Shown piece after piece: positions 5,895 through 12,364 of a DNA stretch of 15,005 nt. This stretch comes from Micromonosporaceae bacterium (GTDB lineage Bacteria > Actinomycetota > Actinomycetes > Mycobacteriales > Micromonosporaceae), in contig JADGHA010000051.1 in NCBI GenBank assembly GCA_019689695.1, positions 1 through 15,005 on the forward strand, written 5' to 3'. Made by a program: the position numbers and the translations under genes. The first letter of the stretch is position 1; each line of letters opens with the position of its first letter. A model generated the notes under the pieces. That model had not been told where the DNA came from, searched no databases, and was given only the letters and a program-made list of their open reading frames with translations.

Positions 5895-7666
5895 GCGAGC
5901 TGGCGGCCGGCGCCCGCGCCGAATCCACCTGGCGGACACTGCGCCGTGGGCTGGCCCTCTCGCCGGAGCTGCGCACCGGGCTGGCCGGCACGCTGCTGCT
6001 GGCCGTGGTGTCGATGGCCGGCCGGGCGGCCGTCCCGGTCGCCATCCAGCAGGGCATCGACCACGGCCTGCGGGCGGCGGGCGGGCCGGACATGGGGGTG
6101 ATCGGCGCCGTGGTCGCGGCCACCGTCGGCGTGCTCGCGGTCACCACCGTCTGCGCGTACCTGATGGTGCGCCGGCTGTTCACGGTCAGCGAGACCGCGC
6201 TCGCCGGGGTGCGCATCCGTACGTTCCGGCACGTGCACGACCTGTCGATGCTGCACCAGCAGGGGGAGCGGCGCGGGTCGCTGGTCTCCCGGGTCACCAG
6301 CGACGTCGACCAGATCACCCAGTTCATGCAGCACGGCGGCGTCATGCTGCTGATCAGTATCGGTCAGGTCGGGGTGACCACCGTGGTGATGGCGGTCTAC
6401 TCCTGGCAGCTCACGCTGGTGGTCCTGGCCGCCTTCGTGCCGTCCGCCGCGCTCATCCGGCTGTTCCAGAAGCGCCTCGCGCAGGCCTGGTCAGAGGTCC
6501 GGCAGCGGGTCGGCGCGCTGCTCGCCGTCGTCGCCGAGAGCGTCGTCGGGGCCGAGGTGATCCGGGCGTACGGCGTGGCCGGCCGCACCGCCCGCCGGCT
6601 GGACGCGGCGATCAGCGCGACCGAGCGGGCGCAGCGGCGCGCGCTGCGGCTGAGCGTGACCAGCTTCTCCGGCGGCGAGTTCGGCGTGGGGCTGGCGCTG
6701 GCCTCGGTGGCCGTGGTGGGTGTCCTGCTGGGCGCGGGTGGTGACCTGACCGTCGGGCAGCTCACCGCGTTCCTGTTCCTGGTGACGCTGTTCGTCCAGC
6801 CGGTGCAGATCGCCACCGAGGTGCTCAACGAGGCGCAGAACGCGATCGCCGGCTGGCGCCGGGTGCTGGACGTGCTGGACGTGGTGCCGGACGTGGCCGA
6901 TCCGCGGCCCGGGCTCGACCTGCCGCCCGGTGCGCTGGACGTGCGCTTCGCCAACGTCGGCTTCGCCTATCCCGACGGTCCCGAGGTGCTCTCCGATGTA
7001 GACCTGGAGATTCCGGCGAAGACCAAGGTGGCCGTGGTCGGCGAGACCGGAAGCGGCAAGACCACCTTCGCCAAGCTGCTGACCCGGCTGATGGACCCGA
7101 CCCGCGGCCAGGTGCTGCTGTCCGGCGTGCCGGTGGACCAGGTGCGGTTCGCGTCGCTGCGCCGCCGGGTGGTGATGGTGCCGCAGGACGGGTTCCTGTT
7201 CGACGGGACGGTCGCGGACAACGTGCGGTTCGCCCGGCCCGGACTCTCCGATGAGGAGCTGCGGCTGGCCTTCACCGAGCTGGGCCTGGCGGACTGGCTG
7301 GACGAGCTGCCGGCCGGGCTGGACACCCAGGTCGGCGAGCGCGGGGAGACGCTGAGCGTGGGTGAGCGGCAGCTGGTCGCGCTGGCCCGCGCGTACGTGG
7401 CCGACCCCGACCTGCTGGTGCTGGACGAGGCGACCAGCGCGGTGGACCCGGCCACCGAGGTACGCCTACAGCGGACGCTGGACGCGGTGACCCGGGGCCG
7501 CACCACGGTGGTGATCGCGCACCGGCTGTCCACCGCGCAGGCCGCGGACGAGGTGATCGTGGTGGACCGCGGCCGGATCGTCCAACGTGGACCCCACGAG
7601 AAGCTGGTGGCGGAGGAGGACTCGGTCTACGCGCGCCTTTACGCCTCGTGGCGACGCTCGCTGTAG
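5891..7666 (+). CDS. ABC exporter half-transporter, subunit 2 (consensus ATP site)
   Basis: This 591-residue partner has the same plan: a transmembrane domain over about residues 28-310 (clear segments near 30-52, 68-95, 150-190 and 262-302), then a nucleotide-binding domain. Motifs are Walker A GETGSGKTT (384-392), Q-loop Gln432, Walker B LLVLD (508-512) with catalytic Glu513, and switch His544 in VIAHRLST. Its signature is altered to LSVGE (488-492). Because each ATP site pairs one Walker A/B with the other subunit's signature, the good Walker/Glu/His of this protein meets the intact LSGGQ of subunit 1, while its poor signature meets subunit 1's defective site. I chose GTG at 5891, which overlaps the upstream stop by 4 nt. 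The frame stays open further upstream, but that would run inside the first gene's ATPase domain. The ETLSVGERQ start of the signature helix is otherwise normal. Confidence 0.93.
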   Translation: MSELAAGARAESTWRTLRRGLALSPELRTGLAGTLLLAVVSMAGRAAVPVAIQQGIDHGLRAAGGPDMGVIGAVVAATVGVLAVTTVCAYLMVRRLFTVSETALAGVRIRTFRHVHDLSMLHQQGERRGSLVSRVTSDVDQITQFMQHGGVMLLISIGQVGVTTVVMAVYSWQLTLVVLAAFVPSAALIRLFQKRLAQAWSEVRQRVGALLAVVAESVVGAEVIRAYGVAGRTARRLDAAISATERAQRRALRLSVTSFSGGEFGVGLALASVAVVGVLLGAGGDLTVGQLTAFLFLVTLFVQPVQIATEVLNEAQNAIAGWRRVLDVLDVVPDVADPRPGLDLPPGALDVRFANVGFAYPDGPEVLSDVDLEIPAKTKVAVVGETGSGKTTFAKLLTRLMDPTRGQVLLSGVPVDQVRFASLRRRVVMVPQDGFLFDGTVADNVRFARPGLSDEELRLAFTELGLADWLDELPAGLDTQVGERGETLSVGERQLVALARAYVADPDLLVLDEATSAVDPATEVRLQRTLDAVTRGRTTVVIAHRLSTAQAADEVIVVDRGRIVQRGPHEKLVAEEDSVYARLYASWRRSL

Positions 7667-7685
7667 CGGCCCTGTCTCGCCCGCT

Positions 7686-7712
7686 GCGCCACCCTGCCGG
7701 TGCAGGTGGTGC
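7686..7712. terminator. Hairpin between the ABC exporter and DUF2630 genes (convergent)
   Basis: The 46-bp gap between convergent stops holds a stem CCACC(C)TGC / GCAGGTGG (7689-7697 with 7702-7709). It has one bulged C, a CGGT loop, and three more outer pairs including one G-U. There is no T-tract. It is a candidate bidirectional terminator. Confidence 0.45.
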
Positions 7713-7958
7713 CTACTGCAGGTAGCCCTCCACCTGCTGGCGCGGCTGCGGCTGCACCTGGTCCGGGTCGCCGCCGGTCTCCCGGGCGGCGCGACGGCGG
7801 CGCAGCAGGTCCCAGCACTGGTCCAGCGACTCCTCCAGTTCGCGCAGCCGGGCCTGCTCCTCCTCGGAGCTCACCTGGCCGGCCTGCCGCCGGGTGCGCA
7901 GGCGGTGCTCTTCCGTCACCAGCGAGTCGATCATCTGGATGATCTGCTTGTCGTCCAC
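7713..7958 (-). CDS. DUF2630 family protein
   Basis: This is a short 81-residue, highly charged, probably alpha-helical protein. The start MDDKQIIQMIDSLVTEEHRL, the central EEEQARLRELEESLDQCWDLLRRRRAARE stretch and the loose Gln/Pro-rich tail are the standard DUF2630 wording; the helical part (about 28-60) looks like a short coiled coil. It has no signal peptide or membrane segment. The GTG at 7956-7958 lies 28 nt after the methyltransferase stop with a modest GAGG 8 nt upstream, so it is probably the last gene of the minus-strand run. The family has no established function, and I do not assign one. Confidence 0.88.
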   Translation of the reverse strand: MDDKQIIQMIDSLVTEEHRLRTRRQAGQVSSEEEQARLRELEESLDQCWDLLRRRRAARETGGDPDQVQPQPRQQVEGYLQ

Positions 7959-7986
7959 GCCTCAAGCCTCGCACACGTCCGCGTGA

Positions 7987-8736
7987 TCACCGGGTGAAGA
8001 TCGACACCTGGCAGTGGCTGACATCCGGGCGCGGCCGGTCCGGGTCGGGCAGCGCGCGCAGCCGCGCCACCGCCGGCTCGACCACGTCGCGCCAGGTCGC
8101 GTCGTCCAGGTCCCACAGGAACGACCACAGCCGCCGTTCGATGCCGTCCGCCTCGGCGGCGGGGGAGGACTCGAAACGGGCCGGCCTGCTGGTGGTCCGG
8201 GCGACCAGCGACAGCCCGGCGGCGGCCGCGGCGGCGTCGACGGCGGCCGGGGTGTCCGGAGCCTGGGCGTCCTTCAGGGCGGTCAACCGGGCCAGCGCGT
8301 CCTGAATGTCGGTGGGCTCGCGCCGCCACGGCCCGTGCCGGGCGACCAGCCGGCCGCCGGGGCGCAGCACCCGGGCCGCCTCCGCGACGGCGCCGGCCAC
8401 ATCGCCGATGACGTGCAGCGCGTGCACGAAGACCACATTGTCTACTGTAGAGCTTGCCAGCGGGAGGGCGCGCGCGTCGGCGCGGGCGACCCGGCCGGGC
8501 CCGAGCCGCCGCGCGGCGTGGGCCAGCATGGGGCCGGACAGGTCGACGCCCACCACGTCGTATCCGCTGGCCTGCAGCGCCGCCGCGACGACGCCGGTGC
8601 CGACGGCGACCTCCAGGGTCAGGCCGGGCACGAGCCAGCCGACGATGTCCTCGGCCACCTGGACGCCGCGCTGCTCGCCGCCGCGCGTGGCGTCGTAGAC
8701 CTCGGCGACCCGATCGAAGACCCGTGGCTGACCCAT
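7987..8736 (-). CDS. Class I SAM-dependent methyltransferase
   Basis: The 249-residue protein has a Rossmann methyltransferase domain of the Methyltransf_11/UbiE-like group. Motif I is LEVAVGTGVV (41-50), binding SAM; the acidic motif II region is VVGVDLSGPML (62-71), whose Asp should contact the ribose; the motif III region is ADARALPLASSTVDNVVFVHALHVI (86-110); and VLRPGGRL (123-130) precedes a lid-like helical region. The C-terminal part (about 140-249) is the variable substrate region and gives no substrate clue. The ATG at 8736 has no ribosome site but follows TAGCCT (8745-8750, minus strand) by 8 nt, suggesting its own near-leaderless start. It is 46 nt behind the TetR gene and 28 nt ahead of DUF2630. 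A small-molecule methylation role is inferred from fold only. A patch of codons unusual for the window (TCT ACA GTA, AAT) occurs near 8438-8452. Confidence 0.88.
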   Translation of the reverse strand: MGQPRVFDRVAEVYDATRGGEQRGVQVAEDIVGWLVPGLTLEVAVGTGVVAAALQASGYDVVGVDLSGPMLAHAARRLGPGRVARADARALPLASSTVDNVVFVHALHVIGDVAGAVAEAARVLRPGGRLVARHGPWRREPTDIQDALARLTALKDAQAPDTPAAVDAAAAAAGLSLVARTTSRPARFESSPAAEADGIERRLWSFLWDLDDATWRDVVEPAVARLRALPDPDRPRPDVSHCQVSIFTR

Positions 8737-8744
8737 GGGTGAAG

Positions 8745-8750
8745 AGGCTA
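8745..8750 (-). promoter_or_regulatory. -10-like TAGCCT before the methyltransferase start
   Basis: On the minus strand TAGCCT ends 8 nt before the ATG, which predicts a 1-2 nt leader. No convincing -35 is seen. The gene may instead be read through from the TetR gene. Confidence 0.3.
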
Positions 8751-8782
8751 GTCGCTGGCGACCGGCTCCGGTTCCCGCGGCG

Positions 8783-9385
8783 CTACCCGTCCTGACCGAT
8801 GTCCCCGGTGAGGTAGCGCTGGACGGTCGGGCCGATCGCCGCGGCCAGCTGGTCCGCGGTCGCGCTCACCAGGGGCTCCAGTTTCAGCACGTATCGGGTG
8901 GTGGCGAGCCCGAGCAGCTGGGAGGCGACCAGGCCGGCGCGCAGCATGGCGTCCGGTCCCTCCAGGCCCAGCTCACGGATGGCGCGGCGGAGGATCTGGG
9001 TGATCACGAACTCGCGCAGCATCCGCGCCGTCCACTCGTTGGTGACCGCGCTGCGCAGCAGGGCCGCCGCGGTGCCGCCGCGCGGCGAGTCCCACACCCG
9101 CACGAAGGTGCGCACCAGCCGTGCGCCGACGCCGTCCACCCCGCCGGCGAGCACCTGCGGGATCAGCTCGCGCGGGTCGATCGGGGCCTGGACGGCCGCC
9201 AGGAACAGCTGCTCCTTCGTGCCGAAGTAGTGGTGCACCAGCGCCGGGTCCACCCCGGCGCCGGTGGCGATCTGGCGGATGGAGGCGGCGTCGTACCCGC
9301 GCTCGGCGAAAGCCGCTCGCGAGGCTTGCAGGATCGCTTCGCGGGTTGCTGGGTTGCCGGGTCGCCGGCCGGTCCGTCGCGCCAC
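8783..9385 (-). CDS. TetR/AcrR family transcriptional regulator
   Basis: The 200-residue protein opens with a TetR_N helix-turn-helix: REAILQASRAAFAERGYDAASIRQIATGAGVDPALVHHYFGTKEQLFLAAV spans about 15-65, with the recognition helix near VDPALVHHYF. The rest (about 70-195) is helical and fits the TetR C-terminal ligand and dimer domain, including RSAVTNEWTARMLREFV. The start is GTG at 9383-9385, 10 nt after the permease stop, so it is the third gene of the ABC-2 operon. A TAGCTT box (9393-9398, minus strand) 7 nt upstream could also give it its own leaderless transcript. Context suggests it represses the pump and itself through the palindrome at 10869-10884 and is released by a pump substrate. 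That is inference from gene order. Confidence 0.92.
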   Translation of the reverse strand: MARRTGRRPGNPATREAILQASRAAFAERGYDAASIRQIATGAGVDPALVHHYFGTKEQLFLAAVQAPIDPRELIPQVLAGGVDGVGARLVRTFVRVWDSPRGGTAAALLRSAVTNEWTARMLREFVITQILRRAIRELGLEGPDAMLRAGLVASQLLGLATTRYVLKLEPLVSATADQLAAAIGPTVQRYLTGDIGQDG

Positions 9386-9392
9386 GGTAGGA

Positions 9393-9398
9393 AAGCTA
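9393..9398 (-). promoter_or_regulatory. -10-like TAGCTT before the TetR start, overlapping the permease stop
   Basis: On the minus strand TAGCTT begins with the TAG stop of the permease gene and is followed by 7 nt and the GTG start of the TetR gene. This is a leaderless layout. No ribosome site precedes this GTG. Confidence 0.35.
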
Positions 9399-10133
9399 CG
9401 CGGTGCGTCGGCGCAGCGTCGCCGATGCCACCACCAGGGCCAGCACGACGGCGCCGGCGACGACGCCGAAGTCCCGCCACATGGTGCCGGTCGGTTCGGC
9501 GTACCGGCCGACCTGCTGCAGCCCTTCCACCGCGTAGGTGAGCGGCATGACGTCGCTGAGGGCGTGCAGCCAACCGACCATCCCCTCGCGGGGAACGAAC
9601 AGCCCGCAGAGCAGGATCTGGGGGAACGCCACCACCGGCATGAACTGCACCGCCTGGAACTCGGTGCGGGCGAACGCGCTGGCCAGCAGGCCCAGCGCCA
9701 CCCCGAGCACCGCGTTGGTCACCGCGATCAGCACCACCCAGCCCGGGCTGCCGGCGGTGTCCAGGTCCAGCAGCCAGTACGCCAGCCCGGTGGTGACCGC
9801 CGCCTGGACGGTGGCCACCAGCCCGAACGCGATGCCGTACCCGAAGAGCAGGTCCAGCTTGCCCAGCGGGGTGGTGAGCAGCCGCTCCAGCGTGCCGGAG
9901 GTCCGCTCGCGCAGCATCGCCACGCTGGTGATCAGGAACATGACGATGAACGGGAAGACGCCCAGCATGATCAGCGCGATCCGGTCGAACAGCGCGGGCG
10001 CGTCGTCGAACATGAAGTAGAGCAGGGCCAGCAGCACGGTGGGGACCACGACCAGCATGCCGATGGTGCGCGGGTCGTGCCGCAGCTGGCGCAGGATGCG
10101 CCCGACCGTGCTGGCCAGGATGCGGGGGGTCAT
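9396..10133 (-). CDS. ABC-2 type transporter permease
   Basis: This 245-residue integral membrane protein matches ABC2_membrane permeases of the NatB/YhhJ/DrrB-like group. After a short cytoplasmic N-terminus (LRQLRHDPRTIGML) there are about six hydrophobic segments: near 25-42, 50-72, 100-120, 131-153, 160-182 and 221-240. Typical signposts are RERTSGTLERLLTTPLG (75-91), the cytoplasmic coupling region, FPQILLCGLFVPREGM (about 168-183) and the SDVMPLTYAVEGLQQV motif (about 191-206). The ATG overlaps the ATPase stop (ATGA) and has a strong AGGAGG 7 nt upstream (10141-10146), so it is coupled to the ATPase. Together they would form a homodimeric exporter with two copies of each subunit. Drug or antibiotic efflux is the usual job of such pairs under a TetR, but the substrate is not visible. 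Confidence 0.92.
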   Translation of the reverse strand: MTPRILASTVGRILRQLRHDPRTIGMLVVVPTVLLALLYFMFDDAPALFDRIALIMLGVFPFIVMFLITSVAMLRERTSGTLERLLTTPLGKLDLLFGYGIAFGLVATVQAAVTTGLAYWLLDLDTAGSPGWVVLIAVTNAVLGVALGLLASAFARTEFQAVQFMPVVAFPQILLCGLFVPREGMVGWLHALSDVMPLTYAVEGLQQVGRYAEPTGTMWRDFGVVAGAVVLALVVASATLRRRTA

Positions 10134-10852
10134 GCGGCCACCTCCTGCCGCCTGATCAGCCGGAGGAACGCCTCGTCCAGGTCGTCCGTGCCGGCCTCGG
10201 CGCGCACGGCGGCGGGAGTGTCATCGGCGACGAACCTGCCTTGGCGGATGAGCAGCAGTCGGTCGCATCGGCTCGCCTCGTCCATGACGTGGCTGGAGAC
10301 CAGCAGCGTGGTGCCGGCGGCGGCCAGGTCGCGGAACTTCTTCCACAGCTCGTCGCGCAGTACCGGGTCCTGGCCGACCGTCGGCTCGTCGAGTACGAGC
10401 AGCTCCGGGCGGCTGAGGATGGCGCAGGCGAGCGACGCGCGGGCGAGCTGGCCGCCGGAGAGCGTGCGCACCAGCTGGCCGGCGGCCTCGGCCAGGCCCA
10501 CGTCGCGGATGGCCTGGTCCGCGTCGCTGGCGGTCACACCAGGGTAGAGCGAGGCGAAGTACCGGGCGTTCTCCCGGACGGTCAGGTCCGGGTACACGCT
10601 CGGCGCCTGGGTGAGGTAGCCGATCTTGTGCCGGACCGCGGGCGACCCGGCGGGGTGGCCGAGCACGGTGATCCGGCCGGACTTGACGATCTGCACGCCG
10701 ACGATGGCGCGCATCAGGGTGGTCTTGCCACTGCCGCTCGGGCCGAGCAGCCCGGTGATGCTGCCCCGCGGGATGGTGCAGCTCATCCCGTGCAGCACCC
10801 GGCGCCCGCCGCGCTCGACGACCAGGTCGGCGACCTCGACCGCGTTCGCCAT
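10130..10852 (-). CDS. ABC-2 transporter ATP-binding protein
   Basis: This 240-residue ATPase has every motif in canonical form: Walker A GPSGSGKTT (37-45), Q-loop Gln82, signature LSGGQ (131-135), Walker B LLVLD with catalytic Glu (151-156) followed by PTVGQDP, and switch His188 in LVSSHVMDEA. It should power the permease encoded next to it. I chose the ATG at 10852 because GGAGGGG lies just upstream and because the only upstream in-frame alternative is a TTG at 10873 that falls in the operator. It is the first gene of the minus-strand run and overlaps the permease start by 4 nt. The sequence resembles DrrA/NatA-type exporter ATPases. Confidence 0.94.
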   Translation of the reverse strand: MANAVEVADLVVERGGRRVLHGMSCTIPRGSITGLLGPSGSGKTTLMRAIVGVQIVKSGRITVLGHPAGSPAVRHKIGYLTQAPSVYPDLTVRENARYFASLYPGVTASDADQAIRDVGLAEAAGQLVRTLSGGQLARASLACAILSRPELLVLDEPTVGQDPVLRDELWKKFRDLAAAGTTLLVSSHVMDEASRCDRLLLIRQGRFVADDTPAAVRAEAGTDDLDEAFLRLIRRQEVAA

Positions 10853-10868
10853 GGCCCCTCCAGAAGAA

Positions 10869-10890
10869 TTCAACAGATGTTGAAGTCAAC
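10869..10890. promoter_or_regulatory. Palindromic operator TTCAACA-GA-TGTTGAA with an overlapping second dyad
   Basis: A perfect 16-bp inverted repeat (7-bp arms, 2-bp centre, 10869-10884) overlaps a second perfect dyad GTTGA-AG-TCAAC (10879-10890). The pair is AT-rich against a GC-rich background. It covers the predicted start of transcription (about 10882) of the ABC-2/TetR operon. Arm length and position fit a TetR-family operator, most simply that of the TetR encoded third in this operon. Confidence 0.65.
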
Positions 10891-10917
10891 GCTAGATGAA
10901 ATCTGCGCGGCGAACAA
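10889..10917 (-). promoter_or_regulatory. Promoter of the ABC-2/TetR operon
   Basis: On the minus strand TTGTTC (10912-10917) and TAGCGT (10889-10894) are separated by exactly 17 bp. This predicts a start near 10882 and a leader of about 30 nt that contains the GGAGGGG ribosome site. The -35 matches the consensus only in TTG. Confidence 0.5.
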
Positions 10918-10935
10918 CCCGTTGGTCGAGCGAAC

Positions 10936-10966
10936 TTGACTTCGAGCGCACTCGAAGGGCAAAGCT
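10936..10966 (+). promoter_or_regulatory. MerR-type promoter with 19-bp spacer and perfect dyad
   Basis: TTGACT (10936-10941) is a good -35. A perfect inverted repeat CTTCGAG-CGCA-CTCGAAG (10940-10957) fills the spacer. A weak -10 AAAGCT (10961-10966) lies 19 bp from the -35. The overlong spacer with a central dyad is the hallmark of promoters that MerR proteins untwist to activate. The predicted start falls at or next to the GTG at 10974, so the MerR mRNA would be leaderless. Confidence 0.75.
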
Positions 10967-10973
10967 GGAGTCC

Positions 10974-11372
10974 GTGACGGTTCAAGTTCAGGAAGCGTGG
11001 TCGGTCAGCGAGGCGGCGGAGCGGGTCGGGCTCACCACCCACACCCTCCGGTGGTACGAGCAGGAGGGGCTGGTCGAGCCGGTCGGGCGGGACTCGGCCG
11101 GGCGCCGGCGGTACACCCAGGAGGACCTGGACCGGCTGAACATGCTCACCTGCCTGCGCCGCACCGGCATGCCGGTGCGCGACATGCGCCGGTACGCCGA
11201 GCTGGCCCGGCTGGGCGAGGAGACCATGGCCGCCCGCCTGGCCCTGTTCCAGCAGCACCGGGAGCGGGTCCTCGCCCGCATCGCCGAGCTGCAGGAGGAC
11301 CTCAAGTACATCGAGCACAAGATCGACTGGTACGCCAGCGAGATGGGAGCGGGATGCGGCAGCGCCAACTAG
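10974..11372 (+). CDS. MerR family regulator, AdhR/NmlR-like
   Basis: The 132-residue protein has an N-terminal MerR winged helix-turn-helix, WSVSEAAERVGLTTHTLRWYEQEGL (9-33), then VGRDSAGRRRYTQEDL (37-52), then LNMLTCLRRTGMPVRDMRRY (55-74), then a long dimer helix (RLALFQQHRERVLARIAELQEDLKYIEHKIDWY). The RxTGMP...Y.EL.R.G..T...R..L...HR pattern and KIDWY end fit the AdhR/NmlR subgroup. Cys60, in LTCLRRTGM, sits where B. subtilis AdhR carries its reactive Cys; a second Cys lies near the end (128). I chose the GTG at 10974 because the promoter and dyad end just before it; an upstream in-frame ATG at 10896 would put the promoter inside the gene. It overlaps the aldo/keto reductase start by 19 nt. 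It probably activates its own operon in response to aldehydes or electrophiles (inference). Confidence 0.88.
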   Translation: MTVQVQEAWSVSEAAERVGLTTHTLRWYEQEGLVEPVGRDSAGRRRYTQEDLDRLNMLTCLRRTGMPVRDMRRYAELARLGEETMAARLALFQQHRERVLARIAELQEDLKYIEHKIDWYASEMGAGCGSAN

Positions 11373-12364
11373 GCCGAGGTGGACCTTCCGTCAGCGCCAT
11401 CGGCCTCGGCTGTATGGGAATGAGCTGGGCCTACGGCAAGCCGGACGACGCCGAGTCGCTGCGGACCCTGAACCGGGCTCTGGACCTCGGCGTGAACCAC
11501 CTGGACACCGCGGACGTCTATGGCCTGGGGGCGAACGAGCGGTTGGTCGGCCAGGTCGCGCGGGCCCGCCGGGAGGAGGTGTTCCTGGCCACCAAGTTCG
11601 GCAACCGGTCGCGGACCGGGCAACCAGCCTTCTCCGGCTCGGCCGACTCGTTCATCGACAGCAGCCCGGAATGGGCGCGGGAGGCGTGCGACGCCTCGCT
11701 CTCGCGGCTGGGCATCGACACCATCGACCTGTACTACCTGCACCGGCGCAATCCGCAGGTGCCGATCGAGGACACCGTCGGCGCGATGGCGGCACTGGTG
11801 GACGCGGGCAAGGTGCGCTACCTGGGCCTGTCCGAGGTGAGCCCGGCCACCCTGCGGGCCGCGCACGCGGTACACCCGATCGCCGCCGTGCAGCTGGAGT
11901 ACTCGCTGTTCACCCGGGACGTGGTCGAGGGCGAGATGCTGGACACCTGCCGCGAGCTGGGGGTGGCCGTGGTCGCGTACTCGCCGGTCGGCCGCGGCTG
12001 GCTCACCGGCACGGTGACCTCGCCGGACCAGTTCGGCGCGGACGACTACCGCAGCTTCGGCGCACCACGGTTCAGCAAGGAGAACTTCGCCGCCAACCAG
12101 GCGCTCGCCGCGCGGGTCACGGCCGTCGCGGCGGAGATCGGTTGCACGCCGGCGCAGGCGGCGCTGGCCTGGCTGCTCGCCCAGGGCGAGGACATCCTGC
12201 CGATCCCGGGCACCAAGCGGGTGCGCTACCTGGAGGAGAACATCGCCGCCGCGGACCTGACGCTCACCGCCGACCAGTTGCGCCGGCTCACCGACGCGGT
12301 CCCGGTCGGCGCGGTCGCCGGTACCCGCTACAGCGAGGCGGCCCTTCGCCTGACCGGCCAGTGA
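11354..12364 (+). CDS. Aldo/keto reductase (AKR13-like)
   Basis: The 336-residue TIM-barrel oxidoreductase should reduce aldehydes or ketones with NADPH. The catalytic tetrad is complete: Asp51 and Tyr56 in HLDTADVYG, Lys81 in LATKFG, and His130 in YYLHRRNP. The cofactor-binding end is present as IPGTKRVRYLEEN (284-296). The wording IGLGCMGMS near the start and VPIEDTVGAMAALVDAGKVRYLGLSE (136-161) is typical of AKR13-type enzymes. The start is ATG at 11354, with GGGAG 4 nt upstream; it lies inside the MerR gene, so translation is coupled. Co-transcription with a MerR carrying a candidate sensor Cys suggests detoxification of reactive carbonyls. The physiological substrate is not deducible. 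The stop lies 9 nt from the convergent response-regulator stop. Confidence 0.92.
   Translation: MRQRQLGRGGPSVSAIGLGCMGMSWAYGKPDDAESLRTLNRALDLGVNHLDTADVYGLGANERLVGQVARARREEVFLATKFGNRSRTGQPAFSGSADSFIDSSPEWAREACDASLSRLGIDTIDLYYLHRRNPQVPIEDTVGAMAALVDAGKVRYLGLSEVSPATLRAAHAVHPIAAVQLEYSLFTRDVVEGEMLDTCRELGVAVVAYSPVGRGWLTGTVTSPDQFGADDYRSFGAPRFSKENFAANQALAARVTAVAAEIGCTPAQAALAWLLAQGEDILPIPGTKRVRYLEENIAAADLTLTADQLRRLTDAVPVGAVAGTRYSEAALRLTGQ

Noticed and set aside
4077..5939. A 620-codon minus-strand open frame opposite the first ABC exporter gene
   Set aside because: The composition is random-like and rich in Gln, Arg, His and Gly, with no domain. The plus strand has a complete exporter subunit.
8751..8776. 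GGAACC (minus strand, 8770-8775) as an ECF sigma -35 for the methyltransferase
   Set aside because: The matching -10 (CGAC) at about 15 bp is not a good ECF consensus and the element lies next to the TetR stop, so support is too thin.
10853..10873. TTG at 10871-10873 as start of the ABC-2 ATPase
   Set aside because: It would start inside the palindromic operator and leave the GGAGGGG ribosome site coding. The ATG at 10852 is better placed.
10896..10973. Upstream ATG extending the MerR protein by 26 residues
   Set aside because: The extension would contain the -35, dyad and -10 of the MerR promoter, and MerR proteins start a few residues before the first helix.
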